Source: Ga0077527 sp032128415
Lineage (GTDB): Bacteria; Pseudomonadota; Gammaproteobacteria; Burkholderiales; SG8-41
Assembly: GCA_032128415.1 (NCBI GenBank)
Contig: JAQBGW010000077.1
Location: 1 to 13,082, forward strand
Length of the DNA: 13,082 nucleotides
Direction: 5' to 3'
Position numbers and translations under genes: made by a program. Below the pieces are notes generated by a model. That model was not told the DNA's origin, did not search any database, and saw only the letters and a program-made list of their open reading frames with translations. This document shows positions 1-6,048 of this stretch, in pieces. Numbering within the stretch: position 1 is the stretch's first letter; each line of letters begins with the position of its first letter.

Positions 1-100
1 CCATGCGGTAGAACACCAGCAGGTCTGGATGTTCGGACTTGATCCGCAGGTATTGCTGGATCATCGGTGTGTGGTTGGCGAACGGCGTTTCCAGTTTCAT
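1..100 (-). CDS. mutS: DNA mismatch repair protein MutS, N-terminal fragment (cut by window edge)
   Basis: Reading the minus strand from an ATG at 100-98 gives 33 codons before the window ends. The peptide contains HTPMIQQYLRIKSEHPDLLV followed by FYRM. It matches the start of the mismatch-binding domain I of MutS, for which I recall HTPMMQQYLRLK...FYRMGDFYELF in E. coli. MutS is a cytoplasmic ATPase that recognises mismatches and recruits MutL. The catalytic and ATPase parts lie outside the window. The ATG lies nine residues before HTPM, close to the usual ten, and supports this start. No convincing Shine-Dalgarno sequence precedes it, and no in-frame ATG, GTG or TTG is seen upstream before a TAA near position 155. 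The gene is divergent from the TPR lipoprotein gene, so 101-203 must carry both promoters. Confidence 0.9.
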   Translation of the reverse strand, partial: MKLETPFANHTPMIQQYLRIKSEHPDLLVFYRM

Positions 101-191
101 GGCGTCGTATTTTACGAGATGCGGGCAGCGTTCCTGGCGTATCGGCAGGAGAATTAAATTATTTCAGCAGAAACAATGGATTGCATGTTGG

Positions 192-197
192 TATGAT
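192..197 (+). promoter_or_regulatory. extended -10 promoter element just upstream of the lipoprotein start
   Basis: TATGAT at 192-197 is preceded by TG at 189-190 with one base between, the TGnTATAAT layout of an extended -10 promoter. No good -35 hexamer lies 16-18 bases upstream, which is tolerated by extended -10 promoters. Transcription would start six to eight bases after the hexamer, essentially at the ATG at 204, so the message may be leaderless. This is inferred from sequence only. Confidence 0.4.
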
Positions 198-203
198 CCG
201 CGG

Positions 204-905
204 ATGACCTGCCGATTTTCTGCAGTGATCGCGCGGCGCCTGCTGGCATGCGCCTTCGCCCTACTCAGTGCTGGCTGCACGCCGCATCAGATGCTGTTGA
301 ATGCCCTGATCCCCGACGGGACGGCGTCCATGCTGCTATCTCATCTGCAGAACGTCGAAGACACCAATCGCCAGCGCATCATCGAACTGGAACAGCAAGG
401 TGACTGGGCAGGCCTGGCAAAATTCGCCGAGGCCAATATCGCCAAGGATCCGTTCAGTATGGAGTGGCAGATGATCGGCGGCTATGCGCAATTGCAACTG
501 CGTGATTATCCGCGGGCGATCACTTATTTCAGGGAAATGGTAAGGCTCTCGCCGGACGAGGCTTCCGGTTACCACTTCCTTGCCGGGGCGCAGCGCGCAG
601 CGGGTCAGCCGCAACGTGCGGTGACAACGCTGGAGCGTGCGTTGCTGGTGGTGCGCGATTCGCCGCTGACTCACCAGCTGTTGGGCGATGCTTATGCCGA
701 CCTGGCGCAGCATCGTGCGGCGGCGGAAGCCTATCGTCGCGCGCTGGCAATTGATTCCCGATTGGCCGATGCGTGGTTTGGCCTGGGGCGGGCATCGTTG
801 CGGCTGGGTCGCGCTGACGATATGCAGGAGGCGTTGCGTGCGCTGGAGCAGATGCAATCGCCGCGCGCTGCGGAGTTGCGTGCGTTGTATGAGGCGAAGC
901 GTTAG
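204..905 (+). CDS. TPR-repeat outer-membrane lipoprotein (putative)
   Basis: This 233-residue protein starts with a lipoprotein signal peptide: positive residues (R4, R11, R12), a hydrophobic stretch (about 13-23) and a lipobox ending SAGC with the lipidated Cys at 25. The residue after Cys is Thr, not Asp, which suggests outer-membrane sorting. The rest is helical, with three to four tetratricopeptide repeats at roughly 84-117, 118-151, 153-186 and 187-218 (clear parts are YPRAITYFREMVRLSPDE, HRAAAEAYRRALAID and ADAWFGLGRASLRLG). TPR domains bind proteins; the partner is unknown. The reading frame is open further upstream to 39, but that would put 55 residues before the signal peptide and overlap mutS, so ATG 204 is preferred. 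No Shine-Dalgarno sequence is visible before it. It is convergent with the hydrolase gene at 1059-2816. No specific function can be assigned. Confidence 0.75.
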   Translation: MTCRFSAVIARRLLACAFALLSAGCTPHQMLLNALIPDGTASMLLSHLQNVEDTNRQRIIELEQQGDWAGLAKFAEANIAKDPFSMEWQMIGGYAQLQLRDYPRAITYFREMVRLSPDEASGYHFLAGAQRAAGQPQRAVTTLERALLVVRDSPLTHQLLGDAYADLAQHRAAAEAYRRALAIDSRLADAWFGLGRASLRLGRADDMQEALRALEQMQSPRAAELRALYEAKR

Positions 906-942
906 CGCATCTGACAAAATGATGCGAAGCCGCCGTTCATGG

Positions 943-1023
943 TTCGACAGGCTCACCACGAACGGATCATCAAAATGACTACGAATGGCCCTCAAAATGA
1001 CCGTTCGCCCTGAGCTTGTCGAA
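943..1023. repeat. dispersed inverted repeat (TTCGACAGGCTCA type), probable bidirectional terminator
   Basis: TTCGACAGGCTCACCACGAA (start of the arm at 943-965) pairs imperfectly with CCGTTCGCCCTGAGCTTGTC (start of the arm at 1001-1023). A 35-base spacer separates the arms. The same arm sequences recur at 2868-2925. This family is common between genes in many Proteobacteria. It lies between the convergent lipoprotein and hydrolase genes, where a stem-loop could end transcription from both sides. Confidence 0.75.
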
Positions 1024-1058
1024 GGGTGAATAGTTATTTTGTCGGGGCTCTTCAATCG

Positions 1059-2816
1059 TTATCGCGGCGGAATCACCGGCAGCAGTGCCGCAGACGGCTG
1101 TGCCGGGCCGCAATGCAGCGTAACCTTGCCGCCGAATACGGCCGGCGGCCGGTCGGTTTCATCGTCGTGCTCGAAGGGCCCGCAGCCGCGCATCGGATTT
1201 TTCATATTGGACAAGGTGGTGGCTGCGCCCTCCCACACGTAATCCTTGCCGCGGATGGTCAGGGCCAGGCGATAGCCTTTGGGTACGACAATGCAGGTTG
1301 GCCAGATCTCGATGTCCAGCGCATACACGGTGCCCGGCGTCAGCGGTTGTTTTTCGTCGTGGGTATGCCACGGTCGGCAGGGCAGTGAGCGTGCCGGATC
1401 GAGCTTGCGGTGCGAGGCGCGCAGCCAGCCCTGACCAACAGGTGTATGCGGATCGAGCGCGCCCTGGAATACCACTTCGCGGCCGGCGGCATCGAATACG
1501 CGCAGCACCACGAACAGGTCGGCATCCACGGTTGACGATGAAACGAACAACCGCAGCGCCGAAGGGCCGGTAAATTCGGTGTCCTCGGTCAGCGGTGGCG
1601 TGCTGAAGGTTACGCCGTCGCCCATGGCGTCGTATGTCACGCTTTGCGCCGTCGCCGTTGGCGTGGGCGATAACAGCATGCCGTGCGGATCCAGATGCAT
1701 TTGCGTCCAGTTCGTGCGTGCCAGCGGCCATTCATGTTCGTGGCGTTCGACGAAGCGCTCGCGGCCGTTGCTGTCGGGCACATGGCGCACCTGCAGCAGC
1801 ACCTTCGGTTGTTTGTCCCAGCCGGTCATTTCGCCTTTGAGAAAATGGCCGAAGAATTTTTTCTGCAGGTTGACGCCGTAATCGGTATAAAACGGCGCCC
1901 AGTGCGAACCGCCATGCGCTTCCAGCCATTTCTGTGATGAGGCGGCGCGCGTAAAGCCTTCGAAATTGCCGCGGGTATGCAGACCCTGGCCGCCCCAGTT
2001 GGCTGCCGTCAGCACCGGCACGGTGATTTTGTCGAGATCGGCCGTGCGCTCGCGGTAATACGGATCCTGCATCTCGCGCGACAGCAGTTCGCGCCACATG
2101 TCTTCGCGGTTGGCGGCGAGTTCGGCTTCGCTCAAAGTTTCCGGGCCGCAGGCCAGTTCACCGGTAATGCGGCTTTTTGCGCCGCGCTCACCGACGCCGT
2201 GCTGCACTGTTTTCACCTGCATTTCCTGCCAGTTTTTGCGGAACACGCAGATGATGCCGCCGTGGCGGTTGCCGTCGCGGTAGGCATCGGACCAGCCTTC
2301 CCACACACAGATTGCCGCGAGATGCGGCGGCTGCGCGGCAGCGGCACGCCATTGGTTGGAAGCGTAGTAGGAAATGCCGTTCATGCCGACCTTGCCGCTG
2401 CACCACGGTTGCGCCGCAGCCCATTCGATGCAGTGGTAAATATCCTGCGTCTCGCGGGTATTGTTGTGGCACAGCGAACCCGGCGAGCGGCCGGCGCCGC
2501 GCGAATCGACGCGTATCACTGCGTATCCATCGGGCGTCCATTTTTCCGGATCGACAACTTCCCAGTTCGCGTAGCGGTTGCTGCTGCCGGCCACCGCATC
2601 CGGGTTGTCGCGGCACATGATGTCCCACGCCGTCTTGTAGCCGTCCTGGAAAGCGAGCCCTTTGCCGTACGGCCCGTAGGAGAGGAGGGCAGGATAACGG
2701 CCTTCGGTCAGCGGCAGGAATACGTCGGCGCGCAGCACCAGGCCATCGTCCATGGTGACGGGCACATCCCAGGCGATACGCATGCCGTCGCGCGTTTCAG
2801 TTTTCAGATTCTGCAT
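1059..2816 (-). CDS. CocE/NonD family hydrolase (peptidase S15-like alpha/beta hydrolase)
   Basis: This 585-residue protein has the two-part CocE/X-Pro dipeptidyl-peptidase layout. An alpha/beta hydrolase domain covers about 15-330, and a C-terminal jelly-roll (galactose-binding-like) domain covers about 365-570. DGLVLRADVFLP (24-35) and VDSRGAGRSPG (103-113) are typical of the N-terminal strands and the loop after strand 4. The nucleophile elbow is GISYYA with Ser149, and the catalytic His is probably His305 in HGGSHWAP. The canonical acid in the GWYD motif is not evident: the corresponding place reads NWGGQGLH (273-280). Members cleave esters, amides or acyl groups (cocaine esterase, glutaryl acylase, X-Pro peptidases), so the substrate cannot be named. 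There is no signal peptide, so it is probably cytoplasmic. It lies downstream of suhB on the same strand but is separated by a hairpin repeat, so it is probably transcribed alone. Family assignment is firm and substrate is unknown. Confidence 0.85.
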   Translation of the reverse strand: MQNLKTETRDGMRIAWDVPVTMDDGLVLRADVFLPLTEGRYPALLSYGPYGKGLAFQDGYKTAWDIMCRDNPDAVAGSSNRYANWEVVDPEKWTPDGYAVIRVDSRGAGRSPGSLCHNNTRETQDIYHCIEWAAAQPWCSGKVGMNGISYYASNQWRAAAAQPPHLAAICVWEGWSDAYRDGNRHGGIICVFRKNWQEMQVKTVQHGVGERGAKSRITGELACGPETLSEAELAANREDMWRELLSREMQDPYYRERTADLDKITVPVLTAANWGGQGLHTRGNFEGFTRAASSQKWLEAHGGSHWAPFYTDYGVNLQKKFFGHFLKGEMTGWDKQPKVLLQVRHVPDSNGRERFVERHEHEWPLARTNWTQMHLDPHGMLLSPTPTATAQSVTYDAMGDGVTFSTPPLTEDTEFTGPSALRLFVSSSTVDADLFVVLRVFDAAGREVVFQGALDPHTPVGQGWLRASHRKLDPARSLPCRPWHTHDEKQPLTPGTVYALDIEIWPTCIVVPKGYRLALTIRGKDYVWEGAATTLSNMKNPMRGCGPFEHDDETDRPPAVFGGKVTLHCGPAQPSAALLPVIPPR

Positions 2817-2867
2817 CTAGGTGCGTACTCTCAGGATGCGATTATTGATTTTTAAAAATACGTGACA

Positions 2868-2925
2868 CCGTTCGGGCTGAGCTTGTCGAAGCCCTGCTGC
2901 CCTTCGACAGGCTCAGGGAGAACGG
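2868..2925. repeat. dispersed inverted repeat, second copy; probable suhB terminator
   Basis: CCGTTCGGGCTGAGCTTGTC (start of the arm at 2868-2891) pairs imperfectly with CTTCGACAGGCTCAGGGAGA (start of the arm at 2902-2925). The loop is only about 10 bases, so it is a tighter hairpin than the copy at 943-1023, and the arms have swapped order. It sits in the gap 2817-2964 between suhB and the hydrolase gene, both on the minus strand. I see no coding sequence in that gap. Confidence 0.75.
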
Positions 2926-2964
2926 GAGTAGTTTGTCAGCAATTTTGAAAAATTCAATAACGAC

Positions 2965-3762
2965 TCAGGCTTTGAGCGCCGGTGTCAGGTGCGGTGCCAG
3001 GGTCTGCAGCAGTTGTGCGAACACCTTGGGCGTGCCGGCGACTACATTGCCGCTGTCGAGATAACCGTCATTGCCCTGCAGATCGCTGATCATGCCGCCG
3101 GCTTCAGTGATCAGCAGCGCGCCGGCCGCGATATCCCATTTGCTCAGTCCCAGTTCCCAGAAGGCATCGACCCGGCCGCTGGCGACGTAGGCGAGATCCA
3201 GCGCTGCCGAACCCGGCCGGCGGATGCCTGCCGTGTGTTTGACGACCTCGCGCATCATGTTGAGATAGGCTTCCAGATGTTCGAGCTGGCGGTACGGAAA
3301 ACCGGTGGCGATCAGTGAAGGTTGCAGGTGGATGCGTTTGCTGACGCGGATGCGCGTGTCGTTGAGAAAAGCGCCGCCGCCCCGGGTGGCCGTGAATAGA
3401 TCGTTGCGTGTGGGGTCGTAGATCACGGCCTGGGTGATGATGCCCTTGTGCGCTAATGCGATCGACACGCAGTACTGCGGAAAGCCGTGGAGAAAATTGG
3501 TAGTGCCGTCGAGCGGATCGATGATCCACTGGTAGTCGGAGCTGCCGGAAGCGCCGGACTCCTCTGCTAAAATCGCATGCTTCGGATAGGATTCGTGCAG
3601 CGTGCGGATGATGACCTGTTCCGCTTCGCGATCGACTTCCGATACGAAATCATTCACGGCTTTTTCTTTGACCGCAATTACGTCGAGATTCCGGCCTGCG
3701 CGGTTGATGATGCCGCCGGCACGGCGCGCGGCTTTGACCGCGATGTTGAGCATGGGATGCAT
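2965..3762 (-). CDS. suhB: inositol-1-monophosphatase SuhB
   Basis: This 265-residue member of the inositol monophosphatase family hydrolyses myo-inositol-1-phosphate with Mg2+. In E. coli, SuhB also binds the rRNA antitermination complex and aids ribosome maturation. The metal-binding signature is complete: Glu67 in LAEESG, Asp82 and Asp85 in IDPLDGTTNF (81-90), and Asp210 in KWDIAAGALLITEAGG (208-223). The N-terminus MHPMLNIAVKAARRAG is almost the E. coli start, which fixes the ATG at 3762-3760. Length agrees with the E. coli protein (about 267). It is divergent from trmJ across 84 bases. That suhB/trmJ arrangement just before iscR is a conserved gammaproteobacterial neighbourhood. Identification is very secure; whether the antitermination role holds here is inferred. 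Confidence 0.96.
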   Translation of the reverse strand: MHPMLNIAVKAARRAGGIINRAGRNLDVIAVKEKAVNDFVSEVDREAEQVIIRTLHESYPKHAILAEESGASGSSDYQWIIDPLDGTTNFLHGFPQYCVSIALAHKGIITQAVIYDPTRNDLFTATRGGGAFLNDTRIRVSKRIHLQPSLIATGFPYRQLEHLEAYLNMMREVVKHTAGIRRPGSAALDLAYVASGRVDAFWELGLSKWDIAAGALLITEAGGMISDLQGNDGYLDSGNVVAGTPKVFAQLLQTLAPHLTPALKA

Positions 3763-3773
3763 TTTTTAAGGCC

Positions 3774-3816
3774 GTGAAGGGTGAATGGTAAATGGTGAAT
3801 GGTGAACGGGTGAAAC
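3774..3816. repeat. 7-base tandem repeat tract (GTGAANG) between suhB and trmJ
   Basis: Five units in register read GTGAAGG, GTGAATG, GTAAATG, GTGAATG, GTGAACG (3774-3808). A sixth, GTGAAAC, follows after a one-base shift (3810-3816). The tract fills half of the 84-base divergent promoter region and starts 12 bases upstream of the suhB start codon. It resembles the GGTGATT units at 7566-7645. Confidence 0.75.
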
Positions 3817-3846
3817 GTAAAATCGCTGCTGCGCATTGTAAGTGAT

Positions 3847-4581
3847 ATGAGTGACGCGCTCAAAAACATCCGCGTTGTGCTGTGCGCAACCGCGCATCCC
3901 GGCAACATCGGCGCCGCGGCGCGCGCGATGCGCACCATGGGCATCACCGATCTCGCGCTGGTGAATCCGCAGCGTTATCCCGATCCACGGGCGCTGTGGC
4001 TGGCTGCGGGCGCCACGGACGTACTGGAGGCGGCGCAGATCTGCAGCAGTCTGGCCGAGGCATTGTCGGGCGTCACGTTCGCGGTAGCCTGCTCGGCGCG
4101 ACCGCGCGAGCGTGCGGTACCCATGGTCGATGCGCGAGAGGCGGCACGGCAGGTGGTGGCTGTTGCTGCAACACAAAAGGTCGCACTGGTGTTCGGCAAC
4201 GAAACGTACGGCTTGAGCAATGACGAAGTCGGGCACTGCGCTCTGCTGGCGAGCATCCCCGCCGCAGCAGAATATTCTTCACTCAACCTCGCTGCTGCAG
4301 TGCAGGTGTGCTGTTATGAGTTGCGCATGGCAGCGGGCGGTGCGTTGCCGCCCGAGCCGCCGCGCGCCCTTGCCGCTGGTGCTGACGTCGAGGCGTTTTA
4401 TGCCGCGCTGGAAAGCGATCTGATCAACACCGGCTTCCTCAATACCGATTACCCGAAAAAACTGATGCCGCGGTTGCGGCGACTGTTCGGGCGGACCCGT
4501 TTGGAGGTCGAAGAAGTCAACATTCTGCGCGGTATTCTGAGTGCCTTGACGCGCCGCGATAAAAACAATAAATCGAAATAA
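3847..4581 (+). CDS. trmJ: tRNA (cytidine/uridine-32-2'-O)-methyltransferase TrmJ
   Basis: This 244-residue SPOUT methyltransferase uses S-adenosylmethionine to methylate the 2'-hydroxyl of nucleotide 32 in the anticodon loop of certain tRNAs. Motifs in order are HPGNIGAAARAMRTMG (17-32), which opens the domain; LVFGNETYGLSNDE (114-127), the cofactor-binding loop; and IPAAAEYSSLNLAAAVQV (137-154), the trefoil-knot segment. The C-terminal part (about 165-244), with FYAALESDLINTGFL, is the TrmJ-specific extension that separates it from TrmH and RlmB. Length matches E. coli TrmJ (about 246). No clear Shine-Dalgarno sequence precedes the ATG, but the N-terminus agrees with the family. The next gene, cysE, has its own promoter in the 114-base gap. 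Neighbourhood with suhB and iscR is conserved in gammaproteobacteria. Confidence 0.95.
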   Translation: MSDALKNIRVVLCATAHPGNIGAAARAMRTMGITDLALVNPQRYPDPRALWLAAGATDVLEAAQICSSLAEALSGVTFAVACSARPRERAVPMVDAREAARQVVAVAATQKVALVFGNETYGLSNDEVGHCALLASIPAAAEYSSLNLAAAVQVCCYELRMAAGGALPPEPPRALAAGADVEAFYAALESDLINTGFLNTDYPKKLMPRLRRLFGRTRLEVEEVNILRGILSALTRRDKNNKSK

Positions 4582-4619
4582 CCATTTGTTTTATATGATG
4601 TTTTAAGTTCATCCTATAG

Positions 4620-4648
4620 TTGATCAAATCAGTTGGTTATTGTATGCT
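4620..4648 (+). promoter_or_regulatory. sigma70-type promoter of cysE
   Basis: TTGATC (4620-4625) and TATGCT (4643-4648) are separated by 17 bases, the ideal spacing. The expected start is near 4655, giving a leader of about 40 bases before the cysE ATG at 4696. The -35 lies inside the palindrome TTGATCAA (4620-4627), which could mark a regulator site, but I cannot name one. Confidence 0.6.
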
Positions 4649-4695
4649 GGCGACCCCTGAAATCGTCATCCGCCAATGCACTGTTAGAGGCTCCG

Positions 4696-5418
4696 ATGTT
4701 CAGTCACATCAAAGAAGAAATCGCAGTGGTCTTCGATCGCGATCCGGCCGCCCGCAGCACGTGGGAGGTGGTGACCTGCTATCCGGGTTTTCATGCGCTG
4801 CTGGCGCATCGCCTGGCGCACGGTCTGTGGAACCGCGGTTTCAAATGGCTGGCGCGCTGGATATCACACTGGGGGCGCTGGCTGACTGGTATCGAGATTC
4901 ATCCGGGCGTGCGCATCGGCCGGCGATTTTTCATCGACCACGGCATGGGCGTGGTGATCGGCGAAACTGCGGAGATCGGCGACGACTGCACGCTGTATCA
5001 CGGTGTCACGCTGGGCGGCACCACCTGGAACAAGGGTAAACGCCATCCGACGTTGAAGAATGGCGTGGTCATCGGCGCCGGTGCGAAAGTCCTGGGCCCG
5101 ATCACCATCGGCGAGAACGCAAAAATCGGCTCGAATGCGGTGGTGGTGAAGGATGTGCCCGACAACGCCACGGCGATCGGTATCCCGGCGCGCATCGTTG
5201 AAACGCATGAGGCCGGCGGGCAATTTGCGGCGTACGGCATCGCGCGCGATGCGAATGATCCGGTGGCGCGGGCGATGCATGCATTGATCGATCACAGCGT
5301 AGATACCGACAAACGGATCGACCAGATGCTCGCAGAACTCCAGCGCCTGGGTCTGCAGATCGAAGGTATCGAGACCGGGGAGTTCGATGCCAACCGCCTG
5401 AACAAGGAGGTTGATTGA
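4696..5418 (+). CDS. cysE: serine O-acetyltransferase CysE
   Basis: This 240-residue enzyme acetylates L-serine with acetyl-CoA to O-acetylserine, the precursor that takes up sulfide to become cysteine. The helical N-terminal domain (1-60) is followed by left-handed beta-helix hexapeptide repeats (about 65-170), including IEIHPGVRIGRRFFIDHG (66-83), YHGVTLGGTTWNKGKRHP (101-118) and VVIGAGAKVLGPITIGENAKIG (124-145). His82 in IDHG is the expected catalytic base. ATG 4696 is chosen because TAGAGG lies five bases upstream and MFSHIKEEIA is the usual start of the short form; an in-frame ATG at 4633 would add 21 residues unlike the family. The C-terminus (about 176-240) is predicted helical, as in Pseudomonas-type enzymes. 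Its position directly before iscR couples cysteine supply to cluster assembly, as in the Pseudomonas ISC locus. Feedback inhibition by cysteine is expected from the family, not seen. Confidence 0.95.
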   Translation: MFSHIKEEIAVVFDRDPAARSTWEVVTCYPGFHALLAHRLAHGLWNRGFKWLARWISHWGRWLTGIEIHPGVRIGRRFFIDHGMGVVIGETAEIGDDCTLYHGVTLGGTTWNKGKRHPTLKNGVVIGAGAKVLGPITIGENAKIGSNAVVVKDVPDNATAIGIPARIVETHEAGGQFAAYGIARDANDPVARAMHALIDHSVDTDKRIDQMLAELQRLGLQIEGIETGEFDANRLNKEVD

Positions 5419-5443
5419 GCTGGCAGCTCGAATGCGCTATACT
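5415..5443 (+). promoter_or_regulatory. promoter of the iscR-iscS-iscA-sufBCDSU operon
   Basis: TTGAGC (5415-5420) and TATACT (5438-5443) are 17 bases apart. The -35 overlaps the cysE stop codon (5416-5418). The predicted start is near 5450, leaving an AT-rich leader of about 108 bases before iscR. The IscR-like operator overlaps the -10 and the start point, which fits autorepression. Confidence 0.6.
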
Positions 5444-5463
5444 TGACTAGATTAGTATGGATT
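5439..5463 (+). promoter_or_regulatory. IscR type-1 operator
   Basis: ATACTTGACTAGATTAGT begins a 25-base site that agrees at about 20 positions with the E. coli type-1 IscR consensus as I remember it (ATASYYGACT-RWWWY-AGTCRRSTAT). The left half is nearly perfect and the outer right half is degenerate. A second related core, GACCAGATTAGA (5465-5476), follows 20 bases downstream of the first core GACTAGATTAGT (5445-5456). E. coli iscR also has tandem sites. [2Fe-2S]-IscR would bind here and repress when cluster supply is sufficient. Confidence 0.7.
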
Positions 5464-5557
5464 AGACCAGATTAGATTAAAGCGGCTGGAAACGCGGGAA
5501 TACCCGACGGATATTATTATTTAAGTTGTTGTTTTTATTTATTATTTGAGGTGATTT

Positions 5558-6034
5558 ATGAGGCTGACGACAAAAGGGCGGTTTGCTGTAACGGCGATGG
5601 TCGATATCGGCATGCGTCATGGCACGGGCCCGGTCACGCTGGCTGAAATCAGCGGGCGGCAGAAAATTTCTCTGTCCTATCTGGAGCAGCTGTTCGGCAA
5701 ACTGCGCCGGCGCAACATCGTCGATTCGGTACGCGGACCCGGTGGCGGTTATTGCATTGCCCGCGACATGGCGCAGTTGACCGTGGCCGACATCATTGTC
5801 GCGGTGGATGAGCCTATCGATGCGACGCAGTGCGCCGGCAAGGAAAACTGCAAAGACGAAGAAAAGTGCCTGACCCATGATTTGTGGGCGAACCTGAACA
5901 CGCGTATTTTCGACTATCTTGAATCGGTCACGCTGCGGCAACTGGTGGATAACCAGCGCGCCAAGGATGCCGGCATTGCCCCGGTGCATGACATGCGCCA
6001 GATTGCGCGCAAACCGGCTGCAGCCACGGTCTGA
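5558..6034 (+). CDS. iscR: Rrf2-family iron-sulfur cluster regulator IscR
   Basis: This 158-residue protein starts with MRLTTKGRFAVTAMVDI, the Rrf2 winged-helix DNA-binding domain. The recognition region contains ISLSYLEQLFGKLRRRNIVDSVRGPGGGY (37-65). The cluster ligands are complete and at E. coli numbering: Cys92, Cys98, Cys104 and His107 within QCAGKENCKDEEKCLTHDLW. It therefore should bind a [2Fe-2S] cluster through (Cys)3(His)1 and repress its own operon when cluster supply is ample; apo-IscR can activate other sites. A strong Shine-Dalgarno sequence, GAGGTGA (5548-5554), precedes the ATG. It heads the operon with a matching operator at 5439-5463, and iscS follows after 14 bases. The alternative, a SufR- or RirA-type regulator, is excluded by the cysteine spacing and the sequence. 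Function in oxidative or iron stress control is inferred from the family. Confidence 0.96.
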   Translation: MRLTTKGRFAVTAMVDIGMRHGTGPVTLAEISGRQKISLSYLEQLFGKLRRRNIVDSVRGPGGGYCIARDMAQLTVADIIVAVDEPIDATQCAGKENCKDEEKCLTHDLWANLNTRIFDYLESVTLRQLVDNQRAKDAGIAPVHDMRQIARKPAAATV

Positions 6035-6048
6035 ACGCGATTCCAGCG

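Noticed and set aside
39..203. N-terminal extension of the TPR protein
   Set aside because: It would place 55 residues before a clear lipoprotein signal peptide and overlap the start of mutS.
1977..2855. 292-codon open frame on the plus strand
   Set aside because: It is antisense to the hydrolase gene, which has clear domain motifs. The plus-strand peptide shows no recognisable family.
3774..3816. CRISPR array
   Set aside because: The units are 7 bases, directly adjacent and without spacers.
4633..4695. Upstream in-frame start for cysE
   Set aside because: The added 21 residues do not look like the family, and the ATG lies inside the predicted promoter. TAGAGG is correctly placed for ATG 4696.
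4649..4695. Riboswitch or attenuator before cysE
   Set aside because: The predicted leader is only about 40 bases and shows no stable stem followed by a T-run.
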